Shown here: piece after piece, positions 5,885 to 15,587 of the stretch | How positions within the stretch are numbered: the stretch's first letter is position 1 | Layout: each line of letters opens with the position of its first letter | DNA from: Turicibacter sp. | Lineage (GTDB): Bacteria; Bacillota_I; Bacilli_A; MOL361; Turicibacteraceae | Direction: 5' to 3' | NCBI GenBank assembly: GCA_009787345.1 | Contig: WRGF01000205.1 | Span: 1 to 32,512, forward strand | DNA length: 32,512 bases | Program-made: the position numbers and the translations under genes | Notes under the pieces: generated by a model | Told to the model about the DNA's origin: nothing | The model's database searches: none | What the model saw: the letters and a program-made list of their open reading frames with translations, nothing else

Positions 5885-8360
5885 AGTGGCTGCTGGCTTT
5901 GGCTTTCGTTACCCATTTATCAAAGATGGCAATCAAGCTCGGGAGGACGAAGACGGAAATCAGCGTCCCGATGAGGCAGCCTTGAGCGATGAGCAGCAAG
6001 ATAGCAGAAATGGAGGCATTGATGTTGACGAACACGAGGCCTGTGACAAAGGTGACCAACACGATGATGAGCCCGGAAGTCAGGATGGTGGAGATGGAGT
6101 TGTCAAGGGCGTTGATGATGGCGTCCTTGACCCCGAACGCCTGTCGTGCTTCCACGTAGTTGGCTGTCAGCAAGATGCCATAGTCGATGACCCGGCTCTT
6201 TAATAGCACTTGGGCGATGATGAGGGGCAGGTACATGATCCCGCCTTCTTCAAAATAGATAATGCCCATGGTGATGTATACGGCGGCCTGGATGACGAAC
6301 ACCAAGATGACGGCAACCGGGAGGGATTTAAAGGAGAGGGCGGTGACGAAGAAGAAGGCCACTGCAGTCAGGATGGTGATGAAGGAATGCTCCGATGGGA
6401 AGCTTAGGGACATCTCGTGTGGCATGGCGGAGGCTCCTAAAATGAAGGATTCCCCTTCCAGTGCCGCATTTAGTCCATCTTGAAGACTTTCGATAAAGGA
6501 AGTGGTGACATCACCCTCGATGGGCAAATCCGTGCGGATGATGGCCCGTGAAAAGTCAGGGCCCACAAACGCCTGCCGACCGGCTTCCATTTCAGACACC
6601 CCGTCTGCCAACTGCCCCAAAAGCTCTGGGGTAAACATGGGCTCAAACAACGGGTTTTGCGAGAAATCGTCCATTAGGTAAGCCATGAAAGCAGGGAGGG
6701 TCATGGTACCCTCAGGCATCCCATCATGGGTAATGGCATGAAGGTATAATAACTGGGTAATGACAACAGGTTCCATCCCTAATAATTCGGAGAGTTCCTC
6801 AGGCCCCATCACGGCAGCCAACATAGCGGGCTCCATCATGGCAACCATTCCGGCAAGCCCGTCCATTTGGGTGGGTTCCATGGAGGCGGCGAATAACGGG
6901 TTTGTGGCCACCACTTCTGGGAGGAAACCTAAGAACTCGCCTAAAGCTATGGGCCGTACCGGTTCCCCGGAGGCATTTTTCAAAATAAGGGCGATGGTTT
7001 CAGCATCCATCCCAAGGGCATAAGAAATTTCTTCGGCGGTCAGTTCTTGCCCCAAGGTGTTGCCATAAGCCGTGACTTCGAGGACGCCAAGGGTTTGTTC
7101 CAAGCTTTCGACCAAGGATCCAAGGGCGGCTTCGTCGGCATTTTCATAAAGGATGACGAAGCTGTTGTCCAAATCGAATACATGGTGGACGGGGTCGGCC
7201 CCGGTTTCGGAATAAGTGATCAAAATCCCTTGCTGAAGGTAGATGGAAATCCCAAAGAGCACCAAGAATACGGCCAGCACCCCGAAACGGATTTTATGGG
7301 AAAATGTCCCCACCTTCGCCATGTTAAGTTTCAAGACAGGCTTGGCGGTCCGCTCGATGAGGGAGTCAAACAGCAGGATGAGGGCCGGCATGGCGGCAAA
7401 GACGCACACGAGGCTGATGGCGACCCCTTTGGCGATGACAAAGCCGATGTCGGCACCGATGCGAAAACTCATAAAGGCAAGCATGAGCATCCCGACGATG
7501 GTGGTAAACGCAATCCATGAAATGACGGAAAAGCTATTTTGGATGGTTGCTTTCATGGCCTTTTTTGAATCGCCAACTGCCTGTTTTTCCATCCGGTAAC
7601 GGTTCAGGAAGATGATGGAATAGTCCATGGACAGCACCACCTGCAAGAGGGCGGCAATCATCATGGTCACGTCGCTGACATGTTCAAAAATCACATTGGT
7701 TCCCAGGTTGATAAGGATGGCGATCCCGATGTTGATAAAGAAAATCACCGGTTCGAACCACGAGGCGCACATGGCGAATAAAATCAGGGTCAGGATAATC
7801 ACCGTGGGGATGGCGATGAATAGCATCATGTTATCCGGCACCGGGTCAACCCCTTCAAGGCTTCCGCTTAAGTGGATGGAGTATTGCGCAAACTGGGCAT
7901 GGATGGCATCCAAAACCCCATCGGACTCCCCAAGTTCAAGGGAATAAAGGGTAAAATCCCCTTCGCTTTGGTAAGCCACACCGTCGACACCGGCAAGTTC
8001 GGACAACTGGTCCAAAACAGTGGCAATTTCCGACGTCCCAAGCCCTTCAAACATCACATAAAGGGAAGCCCCGTTATCGTCAAACTGTTCCTGTAGGATT
8101 TCAAGGCCGGCCCGGACGTTAGAATCTTCCGGCAAGTAGACGGTCATGTCCGTATTGATCTGGACGAGGCCCATAAAATAAATGTTGACTGCGGCAAACA
8201 CCGCGGCAATGGCAAAGAGCCAGTTGCGTTTTTCCAAGATAAATGCTGCCAATTTCTTCACGCTCCCAAATTTGCTGGCGGTTTCTGAATAGGGAAACCG
8301 GTTCATTTTTTCACTAACTTTCATTTTACCAGTTTCCACAGGTGTTTGGCCTGATTCCAC
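5883..8360 (-). CDS. MMPL/RND-superfamily membrane transporter
   Basis: An 825-residue membrane protein with the duplicated RND layout: a first helix near residues 47-65, a large outside domain (about 66-185), a bundle of six helices (about 187-340), a helix near 370, a second, larger outside domain (about 390-640) rich in short repeats of leucine/methionine/glutamate, and five more helices to the end. Motifs in the helix bundles (MDYSIIFLNRY, and RVIDYGILLTANYVEAR) carry the membrane Asp and Arg/Tyr pattern of MMPL proteins that power export with protons. Substrate unknown: lipids, antimicrobial peptides or surface polymers are exported by relatives. GTG 8360 has AGGA about 9 nt upstream; ATG 8324 (MKVSEKMNRF) is possible but lacks a clear ribosome site. 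Monocistronic, ended by a hairpin at 5841-5884. Confidence 0.88.
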   Translation of the reverse strand: MESGQTPVETGKMKVSEKMNRFPYSETASKFGSVKKLAAFILEKRNWLFAIAAVFAAVNIYFMGLVQINTDMTVYLPEDSNVRAGLEILQEQFDDNGASLYVMFEGLGTSEIATVLDQLSELAGVDGVAYQSEGDFTLYSLELGESDGVLDAIHAQFAQYSIHLSGSLEGVDPVPDNMMLFIAIPTVIILTLILFAMCASWFEPVIFFINIGIAILINLGTNVIFEHVSDVTMMIAALLQVVLSMDYSIIFLNRYRMEKQAVGDSKKAMKATIQNSFSVISWIAFTTIVGMLMLAFMSFRIGADIGFVIAKGVAISLVCVFAAMPALILLFDSLIERTAKPVLKLNMAKVGTFSHKIRFGVLAVFLVLFGISIYLQQGILITYSETGADPVHHVFDLDNSFVILYENADEAALGSLVESLEQTLGVLEVTAYGNTLGQELTAEEISYALGMDAETIALILKNASGEPVRPIALGEFLGFLPEVVATNPLFAASMEPTQMDGLAGMVAMMEPAMLAAVMGPEELSELLGMEPVVITQLLYLHAITHDGMPEGTMTLPAFMAYLMDDFSQNPLFEPMFTPELLGQLADGVSEMEAGRQAFVGPDFSRAIIRTDLPIEGDVTTSFIESLQDGLNAALEGESFILGASAMPHEMSLSFPSEHSFITILTAVAFFFVTALSFKSLPVAVILVFVIQAAVYITMGIIYFEEGGIMYLPLIIAQVLLKSRVIDYGILLTANYVEARQAFGVKDAIINALDNSISTILTSGLIIVLVTFVTGLVFVNINASISAILLLIAQGCLIGTLISVFVLPSLIAIFDKWVTKAKASSH

Positions 8361-8389
8361 CGAATTTCCTAACTATTTCCTAAGTTTCG

Positions 8390-8398
8390 TGGTATAAT
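8390..8398 (+). promoter_or_regulatory. Extended -10 promoter of the DUF4190-like gene
   Basis: TGGTATAAT, a perfect -10 (8393-8398) with TG extension, 34 nt ahead of the ATG. No clear -35 at the usual distance. Confidence 0.65.
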
Positions 8399-8431
8399 CT
8401 TATGGAATGACAAAATTTGGGAGGGTGTATG

Positions 8432-8680
8432 ATGGAAGATAAAAAAGTAGTAATGGGCTGGGTCAGCTTCGGGCTGGGGATTGCCACTTGGGTGTTGGTA
8501 TGGTTTTCGATCGTGTTCTCTCCAGCGGCAGTGGTATTGGGGATTTTATCCTTATTGAAGGAAAAGAAGCACTGGAGCGCCATTGTCGGGCTGACACTTG
8601 GCGGGCTATCTTTGATAACCATGATTTTGGGCATCATCTTCCTTGATGATTTGCTGAATATCATGGAAACCTTATCTTAA
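8432..8680 (+). CDS. Small two-helix membrane protein, DUF4190-like
   Basis: An 82-residue protein with two hydrophobic hairpin segments separated by a charged loop (LLKEKKHWSAIVG), the pattern of DUF4190 proteins: a first segment GWVSFGLGIATWVLVW leading into VVLGILSLL, and a second GLTLGGLSLITMILGII. Family members are often fused to other domains or found alone; their role is not established. Shine-Dalgarno GGGAGGG (8418-8424) favours ATG 8432 (spacing 7) over ATG 8429 (spacing 4). It has its own promoter and terminator and is surrounded by unrelated genes. Confidence 0.8.
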   Translation: MEDKKVVMGWVSFGLGIATWVLVWFSIVFSPAAVVLGILSLLKEKKHWSAIVGLTLGGLSLITMILGIIFLDDLLNIMETLS

Positions 8681-8696
8681 CGGGTTGTCCTAGCCC

Positions 8697-8741
8697 AAAA
8701 AGGGAGGCACGAAGGCGTTTTTCCTTCGTGCCTCCCTTTTT
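8697..8741. terminator. Intrinsic terminator
   Basis: Perfect 19-bp inverted repeat (8697-8715 with 8723-8741), 7-nt loop, with A run left and T run right. Confidence 0.93.
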
Positions 8742-8754
8742 ATAAAATTCCCCC

Positions 8755-8783
8755 TTGTGCAAACGGCTAGGATGGTCTATAAT
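8755..8783 (+). promoter_or_regulatory. Promoter of the 6-phospho-beta-glucosidase gene
   Basis: TTGTGC (8755-8760), 17-nt spacer, perfect TATAAT (8778-8783); transcription should start near 8790. No convincing catabolite (cre) palindrome or antiterminator (RAT-terminator) structure was seen in the short leader. Confidence 0.75.
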
Positions 8784-8807
8784 AAAAGTATAGACTTTTT
8801 CTGCTAA

Positions 8808-10349
<1,542 letters not shown>

Positions 10350-10357
10350 ATAATAGG

Positions 10358-10389
10358 AGAGGGTCCGAAGCTAAGGATCCTCTTTTTTT
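10358..10389 (+). terminator. Intrinsic terminator
   Basis: 9-bp stem (10358-10366 with 10375-10383, one G-U), 8-nt loop and a T run. Confidence 0.85.
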
Positions 10390-10428
10390 GGATTGTTTTT
10401 TTTCACCCTAGGTAGCAAACGGGTTTCG

Positions 10429-10437
10429 TGTTATAAT
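10429..10437 (+). promoter_or_regulatory. Extended -10 promoter of murF
   Basis: TGTTATAAT with perfect -10 (10432-10437). Predicted start near 10444, which is exactly the foot of the hairpin described next. No good -35. Confidence 0.6.
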
Positions 10438-10445
10438 AGAAACAG

Positions 10446-10503
10446 GGCGTGCATCAAAGCTGCCAAGGGACGCTTGGGATTTTTGATGCACGCCTTATTT
10501 TTA
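10446..10503 (+). promoter_or_regulatory. Terminator-like hairpin in the murF leader (possible attenuator)
   Basis: A perfect 13-bp stem (10446-10458 with 10482-10494) encloses a smaller hairpin (10463-10467 with 10473-10477) and is followed by TTATTTTT. It begins within a few bases of the predicted transcription start and ends about 20 nt before the murF Shine-Dalgarno. It could stop most transcripts unless antiterminated, protect the 5' end of the mRNA, or be a tiny RNA. No competing antiterminator stem is obvious. Confidence 0.7.
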
Positions 10504-10520
10504 AAGTGGAGGTTATTTGG

Positions 10521-11876
10521 ATGATTAAGAGAAACTTGCAAGAAATTCAGGAAATGGTGTCCGGATGGGGACTGGCACCCGAATTTGCAGATACGGTGGC
10601 AACAGGGGTGCAAATCGATTCGAGGGCAATTGAAGCCGGCAACCTGTACATCCCCATCATCGGGGCCAAGGTCGATGGCCATACATTCGCCGAAGGGGCA
10701 TTTAGCCAAGGCGCTGCCGCCACCCTTTGGCAAGAGGGCATCTCCGGTGCACCGGCAGGGCAGGCTGTCATTACCGTTAAAAATACCGAAGCGGCTTTGC
10801 AGCATTTAGCCACCGCCTACAGAAATCAGTTGGAGTTAAAAATCGTTGGCATCACGGGCTCCAATGGAAAAACGTCCACCAAGGATATTTTGTCGGGGAT
10901 TTTATCGGCAGCATTCCGGGTCCACAAAACAGAGGGGAATTTCAACTCGGAATTCGGGATGCCCCTGACCATCTTGCGGGCGCCAAAGGACACCCAGGTG
11001 TGCGTACTTGAGATGGGGATGCGGGGACTTGGGCAAATCAGCCTATTATCAAAAATTGCCCGCCCCGATGCGGCCATCATCACCAACATCGGCGAGGCCC
11101 ACATCGAGGAACTGGGGTCCAGGGAGAACATTTCCATCGCCAAATTCGAGATTACCGACGGGCTTTCAGAAGGCGGGATTTTCGTCTACCCGGGTGAGGA
11201 ACCGCTCTTAATGGATAAGGCGAAGGGCCTTGGACTGCAAAAGTATACCTTTGGGGAATCTGCTAAGAACGATTTTTATCCCATGGAAATGGGGATTTTA
11301 GAAGAGGGTATGTCCTTTAAGGTGCCTGGTTACGGGGCTGATATCCACTTGCCGGTCCTTGGCAAGCATAATGTGATGAACACCTTGGCAGCCATCGCCG
11401 TTGCCCGCCATTTCGGGATGCCATTTGAAAAAATCCAAGAAGGGCTTTCAACGTTTCAGATGAGCAGCATGCGCATGGAGGTCACAAAAGCAAAAAACGG
11501 GCTGACCCTTATCAACGATGCTTATAATTCAAGCCCCACCTCCGTCAAGGCGACCCTTGATTTGTTAGGCTCCCTCAAGGGCTATCAAAAAAAAATCGCC
11601 GTTTTGGCGGACATGCTTGAACTGGGCGAAAATTCAGCGGCTTATCACGCAGAGGTCGGAGCGATGATCGACCCGTCGGAAGTGGATGTGGTCTTTACCT
11701 ATGGCCCGATGGCCAACACCTACTTGGCGGCGGCGTCAAAAGTGGCAGATACCCGCACCTTTGAGGATAAGGCCGAGTTGGCAAAGGCACTTTCCAGGCT
11801 TGCCGGTGAAGGGGACATCGCCCTGGTCAAAGGATCCCGCGGCATGCGCCTGGAAGATGTGGTTTTAAGCCTCTAA
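10521..11876 (+). CDS. murF: UDP-N-acetylmuramoyl-tripeptide--D-alanyl-D-alanine ligase
   Basis: A 451-residue Mur ligase that adds D-Ala-D-Ala to UDP-MurNAc-tripeptide in the cytoplasm, the last soluble step before the lipid stage. Domains in order: an N-terminal substrate domain with TGVQIDSRAIEAGNLYIPIIG (about 28-48), the central ATPase with P-loop GITGSNGKTSTK (about 110-121) and TNIGEAHIEELGSRENI, and a C-terminal Rossmann-like domain containing INDAYNSSPTS and LVKGSRGMRLE near the end. Full length. ATG 10521 has GGAGG at 10508-10512; in-frame sequence upstream crosses the leader hairpin and is not homologous. In many Bacillota ddl and murF are adjacent; here about 4.8 kb with three unrelated genes lies between them. 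Confidence 0.95.
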   Translation: MIKRNLQEIQEMVSGWGLAPEFADTVATGVQIDSRAIEAGNLYIPIIGAKVDGHTFAEGAFSQGAAATLWQEGISGAPAGQAVITVKNTEAALQHLATAYRNQLELKIVGITGSNGKTSTKDILSGILSAAFRVHKTEGNFNSEFGMPLTILRAPKDTQVCVLEMGMRGLGQISLLSKIARPDAAIITNIGEAHIEELGSRENISIAKFEITDGLSEGGIFVYPGEEPLLMDKAKGLGLQKYTFGESAKNDFYPMEMGILEEGMSFKVPGYGADIHLPVLGKHNVMNTLAAIAVARHFGMPFEKIQEGLSTFQMSSMRMEVTKAKNGLTLINDAYNSSPTSVKATLDLLGSLKGYQKKIAVLADMLELGENSAAYHAEVGAMIDPSEVDVVFTYGPMANTYLAAASKVADTRTFEDKAELAKALSRLAGEGDIALVKGSRGMRLEDVVLSL

Positions 11877-11924
11877 TCCGGTCATAATCCCGCCCACCCG
11901 CTCATATTATCTAGGGTAGGGGGG

Positions 11925-12599
11925 ATGGACGTGAAAAAATGGTTGACGGGCGATGGCTTTTTAAAACTTTGCTTCGCCTTCTTTTTAGTGTCGATGCTAT
12001 ACTTTTTGGCAACGGGCAGTTTGTTCCGGGCGGCTGAAAGCCTGGTCGGTGTCCTTGCCCTCCCTTTGTTTTGGAACGTCCAAAAGCGCTTCGTCCTCCA
12101 GTTTCCCATTGCCCTCAAGCTTTATTTAGGGCTCTTCATCTTCGCAGCCATATTCCTTGGCGAGATGGGAAGCTTTTATTACCGCTTTCCCCTTTGGGAC
12201 AACGCCTTGCACCTTTCCAGTGGGTTTGTGGTGGCGGCTTTGGGTTATTCGCTGGTGGATGTTGCCAAATACCGGATAGGGGTAGGGCTGAAGTCCGTGT
12301 TTGCCCTGTCATTTGCGATGATGGTTGGCACGGCATGGGAATTCATCGAGTTTTTTATGGACTTTTTCACGGGATCCAACATGCAAAAATTCATGCTTGA
12401 GGATGGCATGGCCTTCGTGGGCGAGCAGGCACTTTTGGACACCATGCAAGACCTGCTGGAATGCGCCCTCGGGGCAGGGATTTTGCTGCTTTTGGTTTTA
12501 TTGGAACGAAAATTCAAGTGGCGCGCGCTGGACTGGTTTTTGGTTAGGGGCAAAGGTTCGGATATGGTTTTGAAGCCAGAAGGGGCTGATTCCGTTTAA
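11925..12599 (+). CDS. Multi-pass membrane protein, DUF2238/YjdF-like
   Basis: A membrane protein of about 222-224 residues with about six hydrophobic helices. Conserved-looking polar motifs sit at helix ends: PLWDNALHLSSGF (about 88-100), GTAWEFIEFFMD (about 144-155) and LLDTMQDLLECALGA (about 180-194). This Asp/His, Glu-x-x-Glu and Asp-x-x-x-Asp arrangement resembles the DUF2238 (YjdF) family of unknown function; this is recognition from memory. The start is ambiguous: ATG 11925 touches the G run directly and would use AGGG at 11913-11916, while GTG 11931 (VKKWLTGD) has GGGGGG at ideal spacing and may be the real start. It follows murF by about 50 nt and may be cotranscribed. No clean terminator follows; only a T run after a GC-rich patch around 12617-12630. 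Confidence 0.75.
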   Translation: MDVKKWLTGDGFLKLCFAFFLVSMLYFLATGSLFRAAESLVGVLALPLFWNVQKRFVLQFPIALKLYLGLFIFAAIFLGEMGSFYYRFPLWDNALHLSSGFVVAALGYSLVDVAKYRIGVGLKSVFALSFAMMVGTAWEFIEFFMDFFTGSNMQKFMLEDGMAFVGEQALLDTMQDLLECALGAGILLLLVLLERKFKWRALDWFLVRGKGSDMVLKPEGADSV

Positions 12600-12691
12600 G
12601 GACGGAATTATCCCCTCCTGGCCTTTTTTTGTATAGGCAGGCCAAAAAATGGAAAAGCTAAACTGAAATTTTTGATAAAGGTGTGAGGCTT

Positions 12692-14584
12692 ATGGATAAA
12701 AAATTACCAAAAGAGGCATATGGCGGCTGCGAGGGGCAGGATTATGCCCCATATGTGCAAGGCGCAAAAGAAGGCGGGGGCAATGGGGCGGTCATGCTGG
12801 TGGGAATCCTGTTGGCAGTTGTCTTTGCCGCTTCCACGGCTTATTCCGGGATGAAGTCGGGACTTACGGTCGCTGCCGGGATACCGGGCTCTATTATCGG
12901 TTCCGCCTTGGTAAGCGCAACTGCCCGCAAAAAAGGGATTTTTGGGAAAAACTTGGTACAGGGCATGGCCAGCGGCGGGGAATCCATCGCCTCTGGGATT
13001 ATTTTTGTCTTGCCGGCAATCATCCTTATCGGCACCAACTTTTCCTTTTGGGAAGGGGCATTGGTAAGTGCGGCCGGCGTGCTTTTTGGCATTGGGGTCA
13101 CTTCCCTGGTGCAAAAATACTTGATGGTCCAAGAACATGGGAAGCTGATGTACCCCGAATCCATGGCCATATCGGAAACCCTTGTCGCCGGGGAAGTGGG
13201 CGGAGCCGCCATGAAATACATGGGCATCGGCTTTGCGTTAGGCGGCGTCCTGACCGCCATCTCAAGCGGGATCTTCAATTGGTTCAACAATGTGGTCAGC
13301 TATACCGGCCGTGCGGCTTACCGCTGGCGCTTCGAGCTTGAAGTGAACCCGCTTTTGGTGGGGATTGGCTTCATCGTGGGGATGGAAACGTCCCTGACCA
13401 TGTTTGCAGGCTCCATCCTTTCTTATTTTGGCATCATCCCCCTCATCGCTTATTTTGCTGAGATGGCAGGGCCAGAGGCCTTTATGTGGAACAATAGCGG
13501 CAACTTGATCAACGCCATGGACTTTGGCACCATCAGCGGCTCTTATGTCCGCTACATTGGTGCGGGGATGATGCTTTGCGGCGGCATCATCGGAGCCATC
13601 CGCCTCATCCCGACCATTGTTTCGTCTGTCCGGGAAACCGTCGGGGCAAAAAGCGCCGAAAATTCACCCCTTGGCATGGTATTCATCGGCGTGGGTGCTA
13701 TTTTAGGCTTCATCATGGCCTTCTTGTTCACCAGAAGTTTTCCCATGGCACTCCTCGGCGGCATCCTTACCCTGATTTTTTCGTTGCTATTTGCCATCGT
13801 TTCGGGGCGGCTGACAGGGACGGTCGGGACATCCAACCTGCCGGTGTCCGGGATGACCATCGCGGCTTTGGTCGTCGTCACCCTCATTTTCGTCGGCATG
13901 AGCTGGACATCATTGGAAGCCAACCGTTCCCTTTTGTTGTTTGGGACTTTCATTGTCGTGGCGGTTTCCACAGCGGGCGGCTATTGCCAATCCCAAAAGG
14001 TAACGTTTATCTTGGGCGGCAATAAAAATGAAATGCTCCGCTTCTTCTCGGTGGCAGCCTTAGTGGGTGTCCTCACCGTTGTAGGGACTATCATGATCCT
14101 TCATGCTGAGCTGCAAAATACCGTCGATCCCCAATTTGCTTTGCCGCAGGCCAACCTGATGGCAACTTTGACCTCAGGCATCATGCAAGGGAACCTGCCA
14201 AGTGTCATGATCATCGTAGGCGTCGTCATGGCCCTGGTCTGCTTCTTGTTGAAACTCCCTATTATGACCGTGGCCATTGGCTTTTACCTCCCCATCGCCA
14301 CTACCTCCATCATTTTGGTAGGTGCCCTCATCCGGGCATTTGTTGAGCATACCACCAAGGATAAAAGATTGCTGGAGTCTAAAGTAGCAAACGGCGTCAG
14401 CCTTTCATCAGGCCTTGTTGCCGGTGGTTCCATCATCGGGCTCTTGGGCATCATCCTGCAATTATCCGGCGTGCTCCATGCCGGGGCGCCTTCTGGTTTT
14501 TTCAGTGGCAACTTCATGGCCATTATTTTATTGGCAGCCCTGGTCCTTTGTACCCTCATCCCGATACAAAATTCCCGCCATTAG
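12692..14584 (+). CDS. OPT-family oligopeptide/metal-chelate transporter
   Basis: A 630-residue integral membrane protein with about 15 predicted helices, matching the bacterial short branch of the oligopeptide transporter (OPT) family. Features include an N-terminal hydrophilic YGGCEGQDYAPYV segment, GMKSGLTVAAGIPGSIIGSAL in the first helices, ASGGESIASGIIFVLPA, the LMYPESMAISETLVAG motif seen in bacterial OPT proteins, and a C-terminal KLPIMTVAIGFYLPI helix. OPT members import oligopeptides or metal chelates with protons; which one cannot be told from sequence. ATG 12692 preceded by GTGAGG is preferred to the GTG at 12683, which is part of that ribosome site. The gene end overlaps the promoter of cdd. 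Confidence 0.92.
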   Translation: MDKKLPKEAYGGCEGQDYAPYVQGAKEGGGNGAVMLVGILLAVVFAASTAYSGMKSGLTVAAGIPGSIIGSALVSATARKKGIFGKNLVQGMASGGESIASGIIFVLPAIILIGTNFSFWEGALVSAAGVLFGIGVTSLVQKYLMVQEHGKLMYPESMAISETLVAGEVGGAAMKYMGIGFALGGVLTAISSGIFNWFNNVVSYTGRAAYRWRFELEVNPLLVGIGFIVGMETSLTMFAGSILSYFGIIPLIAYFAEMAGPEAFMWNNSGNLINAMDFGTISGSYVRYIGAGMMLCGGIIGAIRLIPTIVSSVRETVGAKSAENSPLGMVFIGVGAILGFIMAFLFTRSFPMALLGGILTLIFSLLFAIVSGRLTGTVGTSNLPVSGMTIAALVVVTLIFVGMSWTSLEANRSLLLFGTFIVVAVSTAGGYCQSQKVTFILGGNKNEMLRFFSVAALVGVLTVVGTIMILHAELQNTVDPQFALPQANLMATLTSGIMQGNLPSVMIIVGVVMALVCFLLKLPIMTVAIGFYLPIATTSIILVGALIRAFVEHTTKDKRLLESKVANGVSLSSGLVAGGSIIGLLGIILQLSGVLHAGAPSGFFSGNFMAIILLAALVLCTLIPIQNSRH

Positions 14585-14593
14585 TGGTATAAT
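14585..14593 (+). promoter_or_regulatory. Extended -10 promoter of cdd
   Basis: TGGTATAAT (perfect hexamer 14588-14593) begins at the first base after the OPT stop codon; start predicted near 14600, 32 nt before the cdd ATG. Confidence 0.65.
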
Positions 14594-14631
14594 GATGGGG
14601 AAGGCAATCATTATTGGGAGGAAGTGTAAAC

Positions 14632-15030
14632 ATGAATGAAAACCAGTTAATGGGCTATGCACGGGAAGCGCTTGGCAATAGCTATTCCCCTTATTCAAAT
14701 TTTCCGGTAGGGGCGGCCATCCTTTGCAAAGACGGCAACATCATTACCGGTGTCAACGTAGAAAATGCATCCTTCGGGGGAACCAACTGTGCGGAGCGCA
14801 GCGCGATCTTTACGGCAGTGGGCAAAGGGTATAAAAAGGGGGATTTCTTAGCCATTGCGGTGGCTGGGAAGACGAAGGGCTTCTTGCCCCCTTGCTGCAT
14901 CTGCCGGCAGGTGATGGTGGAATTTTTTGAACCGGATGCCCCCGTTTACCTGACCAATGGCACCCAAGAAATTCAGGTGCATTCCTTGAAGGACTTGGTG
15001 CCCCTCTCATTTGACAAGTTGGACATCTAA
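14632..15030 (+). CDS. cdd: Cytidine deaminase
   Basis: A 132-residue enzyme that deaminates cytidine and deoxycytidine to uridine and deoxyuridine in pyrimidine salvage; the short tetrameric form. Motifs: YSPYSNFPVGAA (about 18-29), FGGTNCAERSAI with zinc ligand C53 and catalytic E55, and PPCCICRQVM with zinc ligands C88 and C91. The usual Gly after the first Cys of PCGxCRQ is a Cys here, a small oddity, but the spacing of ligands is preserved. ATG 14632 has GGGAGG (14615-14620) upstream; the in-frame GTG-type start at 14614 falls on the ribosome site. Terminated by a stable hairpin. Confidence 0.95.
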   Translation: MNENQLMGYAREALGNSYSPYSNFPVGAAILCKDGNIITGVNVENASFGGTNCAERSAIFTAVGKGYKKGDFLAIAVAGKTKGFLPPCCICRQVMVEFFEPDAPVYLTNGTQEIQVHSLKDLVPLSFDKLDI

Positions 15031-15044
15031 CTGGCGCCCCACCT

Positions 15045-15082
15045 AAAAACAGGCGTGACGGCCTTTCACCGAGCCTGTTTTT
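15045..15082. terminator. Intrinsic terminator of cdd
   Basis: 10-bp stem AAAAACAGGC/GCCTGTTTTT (15045-15054 with 15073-15082) with an inner GTGA/TCAC pairing. Confidence 0.88.
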
Positions 15083-15141
15083 ATGCGTCTTGCAACAAAT
15101 AATTCTTAGTTTATTTGACGAAAAATGTCTATTGGAATTTC

Positions 15142-15170
15142 TTGAAAAAACTTCCTGGCCAGGATATAAT
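15142..15170 (+). promoter_or_regulatory. Near-consensus promoter upstream of a decayed stretch
   Basis: TTGAAA (15142-15147), 17-nt spacer, perfect TATAAT (15165-15170). One of the best promoters of the window, yet it is followed only by short or broken ORFs. Confidence 0.8.
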
Positions 15171-15226
15171 TTATAGGTAGATTTGCAGGATTGCCACGAA
15201 GCAGCCCGAATAAAGGAGTATTTTGC

Positions 15227-15399
15227 ATGCAGGTTTTAGTATCAAGGAAATATCGCTTTAAGGAGCCCGCCTCATTGGCACTTCAAAAAAATTATCCCAG
15301 GTTAAAATGGAACTGACAGGTTTGGCCCATCAGTTTGGCAACCAGACGCACGGCATATCCATGGAAGAGCGGACCCTAAAAATCAGTCAAGGCGGCTAG
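15227..15399 (+). pseudogene. Short unrecognised ORF, apparently frameshifted
   Basis: An AAGGAG Shine-Dalgarno (15213-15218) precedes ATG 15227, which opens a frame of only 29 codons (MQVLVSRKYRFKEPASL...) ending at TGA 15314-15316. A second frame, entered at ATG 15307, continues for 30 codons (MELTGLAHQFGNQTHGISM...) to TAG 15397-15399. The second piece has no ribosome site of its own, so together they look like one coding sequence of about 57 residues broken by a frameshift, or the head of a longer decayed gene. No family recognised. A weak hairpin with a T run follows at once. Confidence 0.35.
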
Positions 15400-15412
15400 C
15401 TTTGGCTTTTTT
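15388..15412 (+). terminator. Weak terminator-like hairpin
   Basis: 6-bp stem CAAGGC/GCTTTG (15388-15393 with 15399-15404, one G-U), loop GGCTA, then TTTTTT at 15407-15412. Would define a transcript of about 235 nt from the promoter at 15142-15170. Confidence 0.4.
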
Positions 15413-15587
15413 GCTATCTATCACGCCATTTCCTAAAATGCATCGTTGGCAAAAGGTATAAAATCCATGACAAATGGAAAAAATAGGATTAACTTACATC
15501 AGGGCACCTCTCATAACTCCAATACACCCGTATGAGCGAGTTCTTAGGGATACCCAGCATTGAAAGCAGGTGGACCAGTTGTATAAA

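Noticed and set aside
7021-7200. Short leucine/methionine/glutamate-rich repeats in the second outside domain of the MMPL protein as a DNA repeat array
   Set aside because: The similarity is loose at the protein level only; no exact DNA repeats were found.
13552-13971. Open frame on the minus strand within the OPT transporter gene, and similar ones in murF, the MMPL gene (5829-6203, 7047-7520) and the GH1 gene
   Set aside because: Low-complexity, Met/Thr/Pro- or Asp/His-rich products typical of shadows of G+C-biased third positions; none has a ribosome site or domain.
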